The notes beneath the pieces are model-generated. The model did no database searches, was not told the origin of the DNA, and saw nothing but the letters and a program-made list of their open reading frames with translations. A stretch of 64,000 nt of DNA, taken from positions 726,204 through 790,203 of the forward strand of contig DASUCV010000004.1 of the NCBI GenBank assembly GCA_036275915.1, written 5' to 3'. Positions 25,946 to 36,482 of this stretch are shown piece after piece (positions within the stretch are counted from its first letter, which is position 1; the number at the start of each line of letters is the position of its first letter). This stretch comes from Candidatus Polarisedimenticolaceae bacterium. Its GTDB lineage: Bacteria > Acidobacteriota > Polarisedimenticolia > Polarisedimenticolales > DASRJG01. The translations under genes were made by a program, and so were the position numbers.

Positions 25946-28900
25946 TCAGAGCTTGGCGACGGCGGTCTTTCTCCGGAGCTGCAAGACGAGGGCGTCGGGA
26001 TCGACGAGGACGCGCTCGGGCGCGAACGCGCAGTGGATCGTGACGTCCTTCGATTCGCCCTTCGCCAGGGTCACGGTCGCGCGCGCGTCCTTGTAGTCGT
26101 TCGAGGCCACGCCCTTGTCGTCGAAGCGCTCGGCCTTCGTCGCCGCCGCGATCTCGACCGGCATCGTCGCGGAACCCTTGTTCGTCACCTTCACGGTGAC
26201 GTCCCAGCCGCCGTTCGCCTCGGTCTTCTTCGCGCCGTCGAGCGTGTACTCGGACACGACGACGTCGTTGAACCATTGTTGGATGAACGCGTCGTACGCC
26301 GCGGCGTCCGGTGCGTACGGGCGCAGGAACGCCGTCAGATCTTGCAGCACCGGATGATCGGGGTTGTCGTCGTACGCCGTCTGGAAATCGTGGAGGCCGT
26401 GGAGCAGATTGTCGCGCCCCATCTGCTGCTGGAGCATCCAGACGACCCAGCCCATCTTGTCGTAGGTCACGGTCGTGTCGCCGGGCTTCGAGCCGTCGAT
26501 CTTCACCATCGGCTTCTCGGAGTCGACCTGCCGGCTCTCGCCGTAGCGCTCCTCGATGCGCTTGCAGAACTCGATGCGCGGGCCCACGCCCTTGACCTGC
26601 TCGGTCAGGAGGATCGTGGAGTAGTGCGACATCCCCTCCGAGAGCAGGTTGCCGCCGGGCCCCTTGCCGGGGAGGAGCAGGTTGCCCCACCACTGGTGTG
26701 CCGATTCGTGCGCGGCGATCGTGAACGGGGCGTCGCCGGTCTTCTCCTGCTGCGTCAAGAAGCCGATCGACTCCGAGAACGTGATGTCGGTCGCGAACCC
26801 CTGCGCGTACGTCGCGAGGCCGGGGAACTCCGACAGCTTCAGCTCCTGCCACGGATACTCGTGGAACCACTGCGCGTAGTACTTCCTCGCGCCGTTCAGC
26901 CCCGCCAGCAGCTCGTCGATGTTGTAGTCGTGGCCGGGATAGTAGTAGATCGCCGTCCCCTCGCCCTGTTTCACGGCCCACTTTCCGGCGACGACGTTGA
27001 ACATCCGGACCTTGCGGTCGGTCTTCCAGACGGCGGTTCTCATGCCGTTCTCGACCTTGTCGGACTCGAGGATGCCGACCGAGTTGTAGCGATACTCCTC
27101 CGGCCCGGTGATCTCGATGCGCGCGGTGAACGCGGAGCCGCTGCCGAACGCCGGGTCGGTCTGGCCCACGTAGAAGTCGTCGGGGTAGACCTTGGTCTCA
27201 TAGCGGTTCTTCTCTTCCTCGATTCCGATCCCCTCGTCGTAGCCGACCTCCGGCGCGAACGAGGGGCCGAACCCGGTGAGCACGACGCCGGCGGGGAAGA
27301 TGAACTCGTCCGATCCGCCGCCGTTCTTCGTCGCACCCTTCGGGAAGGTCCCTTCATAGGCGAAACCGACGTCGATCGTCTCGCCGGGACCGAGCGGCTT
27401 CGGCGGCGTGAACGCGAAGAGCGACGTCCGGTTCTCCGGCTTGTACTCCTTCCCACCCATGGTCCACTTCGGCTCGGTCCAGTGGAAGCCGCCGGTGAGC
27501 GCGAACCGCGCGAGCGGCTTGTCGTGCGGGTTCGAGAGCGTGTAGCCGCCCTCGACCGCGAAATGGCGCTTCTCCGGATCGAGCTTGAGCTTCATCTTGA
27601 GGTCGACGATCTCGGGCTGCGGCGCGTCCTTCCACGTGGCGAGGTTCTGCTTCCAGTAATCGTGCGCCTTCTTCTTCGCGGCTTCGGATTCCTCGCCGCG
27701 TCCGATCATGACGCCCAAGGTCGACGCGAGGACGAGCGGCACGAGCGCATACGGCGAAAGGCTGAGCGCGCTCCCGAAGAGCGCCCGCGGCCGCAGGCGG
27801 TGGATGATCCGCACCGGATCCGCGTCGCGCCGCCCGTGGAACCTCACCGCGACGACGACGAAGAGCGCGGCGAGCGAGAGGACGAGCACCCGGTTCAGGA
27901 CGATCGCCGTGCGATCCATCTGGTACGGGCCCATGTCGGTCCAGCGCAGGGCGCCCCAGAGATTCCAGTTGAAGACCCAGCTCATGTGGCCGCGGACCTG
28001 CGCCCACCCGCTCGCGGCGAGCGCGATGAGCCCGATGCCGTAGGTGGCGTAGCGGCTCTGCGTGATCGACACGGCCGCCATCACGAAGCAGCTCCAGACG
28101 AGGAACGTCGGGACGAGGAGGAGGCCCCACGTCAGCAGGAACGGAAAGATCGCGAGCGAGACCTTGCCTTGCACGAGGATGATGATCGCGGAGCCGATGA
28201 AGCAGCCGGCGAGAACCGCGATGCCGACGACGGCGTTCGCCACCGACTTGCCGAAGAGAACGGAGGCCGTCCTCACCGGCGTCGCGTCGAAGATCGCGGC
28301 GAGCCCCGTGTTCCTCTCCCTCTGGTGCGACTCGACCGTGTAGAAGAGGAGGAGGAAGGAGACGAGGAGGGTGAGCGTGTTCATCATGCGCACGGCGACC
28401 GTTCCCGGCGTCGCGAGCACGTACGTGCCGAACGGGCCGAGCGCGGTGAAGTTCGCGCCGATCGTCTGGATGAGGATGAGCGGGACGAAGAGGTAGAGAC
28501 CGGGCGCGTGCGCCAGCTCCCTGAGCTCGGTGCGGGCGACCTCCATCGCCCCCTGCCAGAACCGCGGAGGCACCGTGCGCATCGCCAGCGCGCCCAGGGG
28601 CGCCGTCGCGATCTGCGGGCGCGCGAGTGCGGGCGGCGCCGAAGGGGCCGCGGCGACGAGGCGGCGCTTCTCGGCCGGCGAGACCTCGCCGCGCATCGTG
28701 CGTGCGAAGTGACGCTCGGCGAGGACGAACGAGAGGAGCGCGACGCCCAGCATCGCGGCGCGGCTGACCCAGAAGACCGCGTCGAACGGGATCGTCCCCT
28801 TGTTGTAGAAATCGACCCCGCGATCGACCTTGAGGTGGGTCTCGTTGAGCCAGCGGAACCCCGCCGGGTCGAGCGCCATCAGGAGCTTGTTCCACTTCGG

Positions 28901-29539
28901 GTCGAGCCACGTCGGCGACCAGTTCCACAGGAAGAACGCGCAGACCAGCAGCATGGCGACCGGGAGGACGAAGACGAGGATCGGCTTCCGCCACCGGAGC
29001 CCGACGGCGAACGAGGTGAAGGCGATGAAGAGGATCGTCGGCATCGCGAAGAGGAGGGCCGGGACGGTGTAGGCGACGACGGTGAACGGACCGCGGATCT
29101 CGTCGGCTTTCGCGTTCGGGAACCACTGATACGCCACGATCGCGAAGAGCTGCTGGATCGCGAGCACGGCGGCAAACGCCGCGATCACCGCGAGGAGCTT
29201 GCCCCACACGTATTCGTGCGGCGTGAGCGGGGTCGCGTGGAGGACCTCGCCGACCTTGCGCTCGTCGTCCTGGATGACGGCCATCCCGGCGCCCACCGCG
29301 ACGAAGAATGTGTAGAAGAGCAACGTGATGACGCTCAGCGTGAACGCGATCGCGAATTCGGAGGTGATCCACGCCTTTCGGCCGCCTACCGACGCGTCGC
29401 CGCTGTCGATCCGCACGTTGCCGGTCGACAGGCCCCAGACGACGAGGATCATGATGACGACCAAGATCCATGTCAGCGGCCGCCGCGCGTGGAGCGCGAG
29501 ATCGGTCTTGAAGACGAGCCAGAGCCGCCGGAAGCTCAC
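25946..29539 (-). CDS. ABC-2 permease fused to M1-family metallopeptidase domain
   Basis: A 1197-residue membrane protein. Residues about 1-600 are ABC-2-type permease with two groups of roughly six hydrophobic helices separated by a Pro/Ala linker. Residues about 640-1100 form an M1 aminopeptidase module with HESAH at 944-948 and the third zinc ligand Glu968 in NLLSEGMSH. The spacing is one residue longer than canonical HExxH-x18-E. A C-terminal beta domain ends in RRKTAVAKL. Such permease/M1 fusions are known in environmental bacteria, but what they export or cleave is not. GTG 29539 overlaps the stop of its ATPase gene (GTGA). Confidence 0.9.
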   Translation of the reverse strand: MSFRRLWLVFKTDLALHARRPLTWILVVIMILVVWGLSTGNVRIDSGDASVGGRKAWITSEFAIAFTLSVITLLFYTFFVAVGAGMAVIQDDERKVGEVLHATPLTPHEYVWGKLLAVIAAFAAVLAIQQLFAIVAYQWFPNAKADEIRGPFTVVAYTVPALLFAMPTILFIAFTSFAVGLRWRKPILVFVLPVAMLLVCAFFLWNWSPTWLDPKWNKLLMALDPAGFRWLNETHLKVDRGVDFYNKGTIPFDAVFWVSRAAMLGVALLSFVLAERHFARTMRGEVSPAEKRRLVAAAPSAPPALARPQIATAPLGALAMRTVPPRFWQGAMEVARTELRELAHAPGLYLFVPLILIQTIGANFTALGPFGTYVLATPGTVAVRMMNTLTLLVSFLLLFYTVESHQRERNTGLAAIFDATPVRTASVLFGKSVANAVVGIAVLAGCFIGSAIIILVQGKVSLAIFPFLLTWGLLLVPTFLVWSCFVMAAVSITQSRYATYGIGLIALAASGWAQVRGHMSWVFNWNLWGALRWTDMGPYQMDRTAIVLNRVLVLSLAALFVVVAVRFHGRRDADPVRIIHRLRPRALFGSALSLSPYALVPLVLASTLGVMIGRGEESEAAKKKAHDYWKQNLATWKDAPQPEIVDLKMKLKLDPEKRHFAVEGGYTLSNPHDKPLARFALTGGFHWTEPKWTMGGKEYKPENRTSLFAFTPPKPLGPGETIDVGFAYEGTFPKGATKNGGGSDEFIFPAGVVLTGFGPSFAPEVGYDEGIGIEEEKNRYETKVYPDDFYVGQTDPAFGSGSAFTARIEITGPEEYRYNSVGILESDKVENGMRTAVWKTDRKVRMFNVVAGKWAVKQGEGTAIYYYPGHDYNIDELLAGLNGARKYYAQWFHEYPWQELKLSEFPGLATYAQGFATDITFSESIGFLTQQEKTGDAPFTIAAHESAHQWWGNLLLPGKGPGGNLLSEGMSHYSTILLTEQVKGVGPRIEFCKRIEERYGESRQVDSEKPMVKIDGSKPGDTTVTYDKMGWVVWMLQQQMGRDNLLHGLHDFQTAYDDNPDHPVLQDLTAFLRPYAPDAAAYDAFIQQWFNDVVVSEYTLDGAKKTEANGGWDVTVKVTNKGSATMPVEIAAATKAERFDDKGVASNDYKDARATVTLAKGESKDVTIHCAFAPERVLVDPDALVLQLRRKTAVAKL

Positions 29540-30435
29540 GACAGGACCTCGTCCTTGAACCCCACTCCGGTCATGAGCACGAAATAGGCGTCCTCGAGGT
29601 TCGGCTCGACGGGCGCGAAGCCGTCCGGGGGCACACCGCCGCCGTTCTGGTAGACGCGCACCTGGTTCCGGCCCTCGACGAGGATCGACTGCGTCACGCG
29701 GTGCCGCTGGCCGATGTCGTCCAGATGCTCGCGCGAGTCGGCGACGCCCTGGTAGATGCGCCCCTGGATCAGCGAGCGCGCCTCGGCCGGGGTCGTGAGC
29801 GCGACGACGCGGCCGCCGCGGATCACGGCGAAGCGCGAGCAGAGGACGGAGACGTCCTCGACGATGTGCGTCGAAAGGATCACGATCCGGTCGGCCGCGA
29901 GCTCGGCGAGCAGGCGGTAGAAGCGGAAGCGCTCCTCGGGGTCGAGTCCCGCCGTCGGCTCGTCGACGATGATGAGCCGCGGGTTCCCGGCGATCGCCTG
30001 CGCGAGCCCGAGGCGCTGGCGCATCCCGCCCGAGTACCCCTTGACCTTCCGCTTCGCCGCGAACGAGAGGTTGACCCGGTCGAGGAGCTCCGCGACGAGC
30101 GCCTTCATCCCGCCCCGCGCCTCGACCCCCTTCAGCTCGAGGAGGTGCCGCAGCATCGCCTCGCCGGTGAGGTGCGGGTAGAAGCCGAATTCCTGCGGGA
30201 GGTACCCGAGGCGAGCCCACACGTGCTGCGGGTTCTCGGTGACCTCGACGCCGTCGAGCACGACGCTGCCCGACGTCGGCTCGAGGAGGCCGGCGACGAT
30301 ACGCATGAGGGTCGTCTTGCCGGCGCCGTTCGGTCCCAGGAGGCCGAACATCCCTCCCGAGATCGTGAGGCTCACTCCCTGGAGCGCGGCGACGGGACCC
30401 GGATAGACCTTGACGAGATCGCGGAGCTCGAGCAT
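29536..30435 (-). CDS. ABC transporter ATP-binding protein (partner of permease/M1 fusion)
   Basis: A 299-residue ATPase: Walker [14 protein letters not shown], signature YSGGMRQRLGLAQA, Walker B LIIVDEPTAGLDPEE, switch His in STHIVEDV. The C-terminal 60 residues go beyond the core ATPase, as in drug/lipid-type ABC-2 exporters. A good ribosome-binding site (GGGGAGG) precedes the ATG. It starts the two-gene unit with the fused permease and faces a second ABC system across a 77-base divergent gap. Confidence 0.94.
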   Translation of the reverse strand: MLELRDLVKVYPGPVAALQGVSLTISGGMFGLLGPNGAGKTTLMRIVAGLLEPTSGSVVLDGVEVTENPQHVWARLGYLPQEFGFYPHLTGEAMLRHLLELKGVEARGGMKALVAELLDRVNLSFAAKRKVKGYSGGMRQRLGLAQAIAGNPRLIIVDEPTAGLDPEERFRFYRLLAELAADRIVILSTHIVEDVSVLCSRFAVIRGGRVVALTTPAEARSLIQGRIYQGVADSREHLDDIGQRHRVTQSILVEGRNQVRVYQNGGGVPPDGFAPVEPNLEDAYFVLMTGVGFKDEVLS

Positions 30436-30499
30436 GTCGTGCCTCCCCTTCTTTCTTCCCCCGTGTAAACGGCCCGCCGGGGAGAAGGGTTTCGGCCCT

Positions 30500-30505
30500 T
30501 AGAAT
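30500..30505 (+). promoter_or_regulatory. Candidate -10 box TAGAAT, 7 nt before an ABC ATPase start
   Basis: TAGAAT then CCACGCC then GTG 30513. The spacing predicts a transcript starting at or next to the GTG. This is also the only visible signal supporting the GTG start, since no Shine-Dalgarno sequence is present. Confidence 0.5.
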
Positions 30506-30512
30506 CCACGCC

Positions 30513-31280
30513 GTGGAAACGGCGGTCGCCACTTCCGGATTGCGGCGCATCTTCGGCGAGTTCGTCGCGGTGGACGGCATCGACCTCGCGGTGCCGCGCG
30601 GGTCGGTCTACGGCTTCCTCGGCCCCAACGGCGCCGGAAAATCGACCACGATCAAGTGTCTCACCGGCCTTCTCGCCCCGAGCGCCGGCTCGATCACCCT
30701 GCTCGGGATCGACCCCATCGCCGACCCGATCGCGGCCAAGCGGCAGGTCGGCGTCGTCCCCGAGGACCTCGCCCTCTTCGAGCAGCTGACCGCCGCGGAG
30801 ACGCTCGCGTTCGTCGGCCAGGTCCACGGCCTCTCCGCCGACACGGTGAGGGAGCGCAGCCGCGAGCTGCTCGCGCTCATGGATCTCACCGACGCGTCGG
30901 GCCTGCTCGTCGCCGACTACTCGCACGGGATGCGGAAGAAGACCTCGCTCGCCGCGGCGCTCCTGCCCGCCCCGAAGCTCCTCTTCCTCGACGAGCCGTT
31001 CGAGGGCATCGACGCCGTCGCCAGCCGCCAGATCAAGAACCTCCTCCTCGACTACGTGAAGCACGGCGGGACGATCTTCCTGACGTCGCACATCCTCGAG
31101 GTCGTCGAGCGTCTGTGCGACCACATCGGCGTCATTCACCGCGGGCGCCTCGTCGCGCAGGGGCCGATCGACGCGCTGCGCGCGGGGACGGCGGGCGGCG
31201 AGACGCTGGAGGCGCTCTTCCTGCGCCTCGTCGACGCGCCGCGCGCGGACTCGGCGCACCTCGACTGGCTCGGCGGATGA
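30513..31280 (+). CDS. ABC transporter ATP-binding protein
   Basis: A 255-residue ATPase: Walker A FLGPNGAGKSTTIK, signature YSHGMRKKTSLAAALL (SHG instead of SGG), Walker B KLLFLDEPFEGIDAV, switch region LTSHILEVVERL. The SHGM signature is typical of ABC-2 exporter ATPases. GTG 30513 is preceded by TAGAAT at seven bases. It overlaps (ATGA) a multi-spanning membrane protein that must be its permease. Cargo is unknown. Confidence 0.92.
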   Translation: METAVATSGLRRIFGEFVAVDGIDLAVPRGSVYGFLGPNGAGKSTTIKCLTGLLAPSAGSITLLGIDPIADPIAAKRQVGVVPEDLALFEQLTAAETLAFVGQVHGLSADTVRERSRELLALMDLTDASGLLVADYSHGMRKKTSLAAALLPAPKLLFLDEPFEGIDAVASRQIKNLLLDYVKHGGTIFLTSHILEVVERLCDHIGVIHRGRLVAQGPIDALRAGTAGGETLEALFLRLVDAPRADSAHLDWLGG

Positions 31281-32920
31281 TCCGCTCGCTCCGCGCCTTC
31301 GCCTGGCTCCGCTGGCGCCTCTTCGTGAACGGCCTCAGGGGGCGCCGCCGCGATTCGCTCGAGCAGGTCTCCCGCGCGGCGCGACTGCTCGTGCTCGCGA
31401 TCCTCGTCGTCGCCCTCCTCCCCGGCTCCATCCTGCTCGGCGTCCTCGCCTTCACCGGCGGCCGCGGCATGGCGCTCGGCGAGCCACACGCTGCCGCGCT
31501 CCTCATCGGGGCGCGGGGGGTCCTCGCGGTAGTCCTGATCGTCGTCCTCATCAGCCCGATCCTCCGCTTCGGCGGCGCGGCGCAATCGATGACGCGCCTC
31601 GCCCTCCTCCCGATCCCGAGGCGCGCGCTCTTCGTCACCGAGATCGCCAGCCACCTCGCCGATCCCTGGATCCTGGTCATCGTTCCCGCGCTGCTGTCGC
31701 TGCCGGCGGGCCTCGCGGCGGAGGGCGCGTTCCGCGCCGCGGCCTCGGCCCTCGTCCTCGGGATGCTCGCGCTCGTGGTCCTCGCCGCCGCCGGCAGCAT
31801 GTCGGCGCTCCTCGGCGCCCTCGTCTTCCGCCACCGGCGCCTCGGGGAGATGGCGAGCGTCGGCCTCCTCGTCGGGATGACCCTCCTCGCCTACGTGCCG
31901 ATCCTCCGCTCGCACGGCGCGGACGCGCTCGGCGCTCCGATCAGGCTCGACCTCGAGGCGCACCCCTGGCTCGCCGCGATGCCGTGGGAGCTCTACGCGC
32001 GCGGCTTGGAGGCCGGGCTCGAGCGCGTGCCGTGGGGGACCCTTGCGGGTCTCGCCGCCACCGCCGCCGTCTTCACGCTCGCGGGCGCTCTCGCGTTTGC
32101 GCGGATCATGAGCGCCCCCGGCGACCGGCGCTCCCGGGCGAAACGCCGCGAGGAGCGCCTCCGGCGGATCCCCGGGTTGTCTCCGGCTTCCTCCGCGGTG
32201 GCGCGCGCGTTCTTCCGGCTCGTCACCCGCTCGGTCCGGGGACGCATCATCCTCTTCACGGCGCCGCTGCCTTCGTTCCTCTTCGGCTTCCTCTGGCGCG
32301 GGCGCTCGATGGGGCTCGTCGATCCCGCCTACACGGGGCTCCTCGTCGTCGCGGGCGCCGCCCTCCTCACCCTCATCTCGATGACGCCGTTCCAGTCCGA
32401 CCAGTTCGCCGTCGATCGCGCGGGGCTGACCCTGACCTTCCTCACGCCGATCAGCGGGAACGAGATCGTCGTGGGCAAGGCGGCCGCCGCCCTGGGAGCC
32501 TTCGCGATGCCGGTCGCGGGCGGATTGACGATCGCGATCGTCCTCTACCCCCACGGATCCCCGGTCGTGTGGCTCGGGGCGATCCTCTGCGTGTTCGCGG
32601 CGTTCCTCGCGCAGTCGCCGGTCGCCGCGTTCATCGCCGCCGTCCTCCCGGCGCCGTTCGATCTCACGCGCCTGCGCGGCGGGAACCCGCACCCGCTCGC
32701 GTCGATCGTCACGTCCCTCGTCTCGGTGATCGCTTTCGCGGCGTGCGCCGGCGTCTTCACGAGCGCGCTCGCGCTCACCGGGTCGCGGTGGGGCGGTCTC
32801 GCGGCGGCGATCGCCGTGTTCGCCGCGGCGGCGGCGATCGCGCGCGCGGGCTGGCCGCTCGCGGGACGGGCGCTCGACGCGCGCCGCGAGAACCTCGCGA
32901 TGATGGCCCAGGGCCGGTGA
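31277..32920 (+). CDS. Multi-spanning membrane protein, probable ABC permease subunit
   Basis: A 547-residue protein with roughly 10-12 hydrophobic helices in two halves, separated near residues 280-320 by a basic segment (DRRSRAKRREERLRR). I do not recognise a named family, but it overlaps the upstream ATPase by ATGA and its layout fits ABC-2-type exporters. Its stop overlaps the GTG of tilS, so a transporter of unknown cargo is coupled to a housekeeping tRNA enzyme. Confidence 0.7.
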   Translation: MIRSLRAFAWLRWRLFVNGLRGRRRDSLEQVSRAARLLVLAILVVALLPGSILLGVLAFTGGRGMALGEPHAAALLIGARGVLAVVLIVVLISPILRFGGAAQSMTRLALLPIPRRALFVTEIASHLADPWILVIVPALLSLPAGLAAEGAFRAAASALVLGMLALVVLAAAGSMSALLGALVFRHRRLGEMASVGLLVGMTLLAYVPILRSHGADALGAPIRLDLEAHPWLAAMPWELYARGLEAGLERVPWGTLAGLAATAAVFTLAGALAFARIMSAPGDRRSRAKRREERLRRIPGLSPASSAVARAFFRLVTRSVRGRIILFTAPLPSFLFGFLWRGRSMGLVDPAYTGLLVVAGAALLTLISMTPFQSDQFAVDRAGLTLTFLTPISGNEIVVGKAAAALGAFAMPVAGGLTIAIVLYPHGSPVVWLGAILCVFAAFLAQSPVAAFIAAVLPAPFDLTRLRGGNPHPLASIVTSLVSVIAFAACAGVFTSALALTGSRWGGLAAAIAVFAAAAAIARAGWPLAGRALDARRENLAMMAQGR

Positions 32921-33894
32921 GCCGGAAGGCCGACCCGGTCGAGATCGCGTTCCACCGCGCCGTGCGCGGGCTCGTCCCCGACGGCGCGCCGCTCGTCGTC
33001 GCGGTCTCGGGGGGCGGAGACTCGGTGGCGCTCCTCCACCTCGTCGGCCCGTACGCCGCGCGACACGGCATCGCGGTGACCGTCGCTCACCTCGATCACG
33101 GCCTCAGGCGCGGGTCGGCCGCCGACCGGCGGTTCGTCGAGGCGCTCGCGGCGACGCTCCGTCTTCCCGTCGTTGCCGAGCGTTGTCTCGTGAAGGGCGA
33201 GAGGCGCCGCGACGAATCGCTCGAGGAGGCGGCGAGGCGTGTGCGCCGCGCGTTCCTGATGCGTGCGGCAGAGAGGAGCGGCGCCTCGCTCGTCGCGACC
33301 GGTCATACGCAGGACGACCAGGCCGAGACGATCCTCATGCGCTTCGCCCGCGGCGCTGGGCCCGCGGCGCTCGCGGCGATGGCGCCGTCCGGTCCCGGCC
33401 CGTTCGTCCGTCCCCTCCTCGGCCTCGAGCGCGCCGAGCTTCGCGCATGGCTCCGGAGGAGGCGACACGCCTACCGCGACGATCCGACGAACGACGACCT
33501 CGCCTTCGATCGCAATCGCGTGCGCCGCCTCGTCGTGCCGGCCCTCATGAAGGCGGTGAACCCCCAGGCCGCGCGGCATCTCGTCGAGGCCGCCGCGAGG
33601 CTCCGTTCCGACGCGGCGTTCCTCGATGCGCTCGCGCTCGAGCGGTTCGACGCGATCGCCACGCGCCGGGGCGGCCGTGTCGGAATCGACGCAGCCGGCC
33701 TCGCGTCGCTCCCTGGCCCGCTCGCCTCGCGGGTTGCCCGGCTCGCGCTGGTTGCCGCCGGGTGCGACCCACGGCACGTCTCCGCGCGCCACGTCGGCGC
33801 CGTCGTCGGTCTGGCGGCCCTCGCGGAAGGCGCGTCGATCGATCTCCCCGGGAAGCGTCGCGCCGAAAAACGCCGCGGCCGGATCGTCCTTTGA
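32917..33894 (+). CDS. tilS: tRNA(Ile)-lysidine synthetase
   Basis: Converts C34 of tRNA-Ile (CAU) to lysidine so that it reads AUA. The 325-residue protein has the PP-loop SGGGDS at residues 31-36, HLDHGLRRGS, and ATGHTQDDQAETILMR, which are core TilS motifs. It is of the short type, ending just after GRIVL without the extra C-terminal domain of E. coli TilS (432 residues). GTG 32917 overlaps the upstream permease stop. It is followed by hpt and ftsH, the same order seen in many bacteria. Confidence 0.94.
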   Translation: MSRKADPVEIAFHRAVRGLVPDGAPLVVAVSGGGDSVALLHLVGPYAARHGIAVTVAHLDHGLRRGSAADRRFVEALAATLRLPVVAERCLVKGERRRDESLEEAARRVRRAFLMRAAERSGASLVATGHTQDDQAETILMRFARGAGPAALAAMAPSGPGPFVRPLLGLERAELRAWLRRRRHAYRDDPTNDDLAFDRNRVRRLVVPALMKAVNPQAARHLVEAAARLRSDAAFLDALALERFDAIATRRGGRVGIDAAGLASLPGPLASRVARLALVAAGCDPRHVSARHVGAVVGLAALAEGASIDLPGKRRAEKRRGRIVL

Positions 33895-33898
33895 TACT
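33893..33898 (+). promoter_or_regulatory. Candidate -10 box GATACT, 8 nt before hpt
   Basis: The tilS stop is within this box (TTTGATACTGT). Eight bases separate it from ATG 33907, again too little for a ribosome-binding site. It matches TATAAT at four of six positions, so it is weak on its own. Confidence 0.3.
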
Positions 33899-33906
33899 GT
33901 GCCGCG

Positions 33907-34419
33907 ATGCGCCTGTCCCGCGAGATCCTGATCAGCGAGAGCGCCCTCAAGACCCGCGTCGAGGCGATGGCGCGCGCGATCGCCGCCGACACCGCGGAGG
34001 GCGGCCCGCTCTCGGTCCTCGTCGTCCTGGACGGCGCCTTCATGTTCGGCGGCGACCTCGTGCGGCGCCTCCCGATGCCGGTCCACACCGCGCTCGTGCC
34101 GCTCCCCTCGATCGATCGCGGCGGCGACCCGCGTCAGCTCCGCCTCCCCGAAGGGTTCCCGGTCGAAGGTGCGGACGTCCTCGTCGTCGAGGACATCCTC
34201 GATACGGGCCGGACGCTCCTGGCGCTCAAGGACGAGCTGCTCCGGCGCCGGCCGAGGAGCCTCAGGATCGCCGTCCTCCTGGACAAGCCGGCCCGGCGGG
34301 CGGCTCCCCTCGTTCCCGACTACGTCGGCTTCGAGGTCCCCGACCGCTGGATCGTCGGGTATGGGCTGGATGCCGAGGGACTTTATCGGAATCTGCCCTA
34401 CATTTCGTTTCTGGAGTGA
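33907..34419 (+). CDS. hpt: Hypoxanthine phosphoribosyltransferase
   Basis: A 170-residue purine-salvage enzyme forming IMP or GMP from hypoxanthine or guanine and PRPP. The PRPP motif is [29 protein letters not shown] supplies the earlier loop; and a C-terminal [12 protein letters not shown] segment with LPYI is typical of Hpt. Length is normal. It stands between tilS and ftsH, a conserved arrangement. Confidence 0.94.
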   Translation: MRLSREILISESALKTRVEAMARAIAADTAEGGPLSVLVVLDGAFMFGGDLVRRLPMPVHTALVPLPSIDRGGDPRQLRLPEGFPVEGADVLVVEDILDTGRTLLALKDELLRRRPRSLRIAVLLDKPARRAAPLVPDYVGFEVPDRWIVGYGLDAEGLYRNLPYISFLE

Positions 34420-34498
34420 CCTAGACCGGCCTCACGGCGCTGCGATTTCTTGGCGAGGTCCCGGTAACCCCTATATATTGAAGAAGTCCAAGGGGCCT

Positions 34499-34504
34499 GG
34501 AGGT
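34499..34504 (+). promoter_or_regulatory. Shine-Dalgarno GGAGGT fixing the TTG start of ftsH
   Basis: GGAGGT lies nine bases before TTG 34514. Upstream in the hpt-ftsH gap is an AT-rich CTATATATTG stretch (about 34471-34480) that could be the -10 region. Confidence 0.6.
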
Positions 34505-34513
34505 ACCGGAGCG

Positions 34514-36454
<1,941 letters not shown>

Positions 36455-36482
36455 TCCGCTCCGCCCGCGCCGAGGAGCACCG

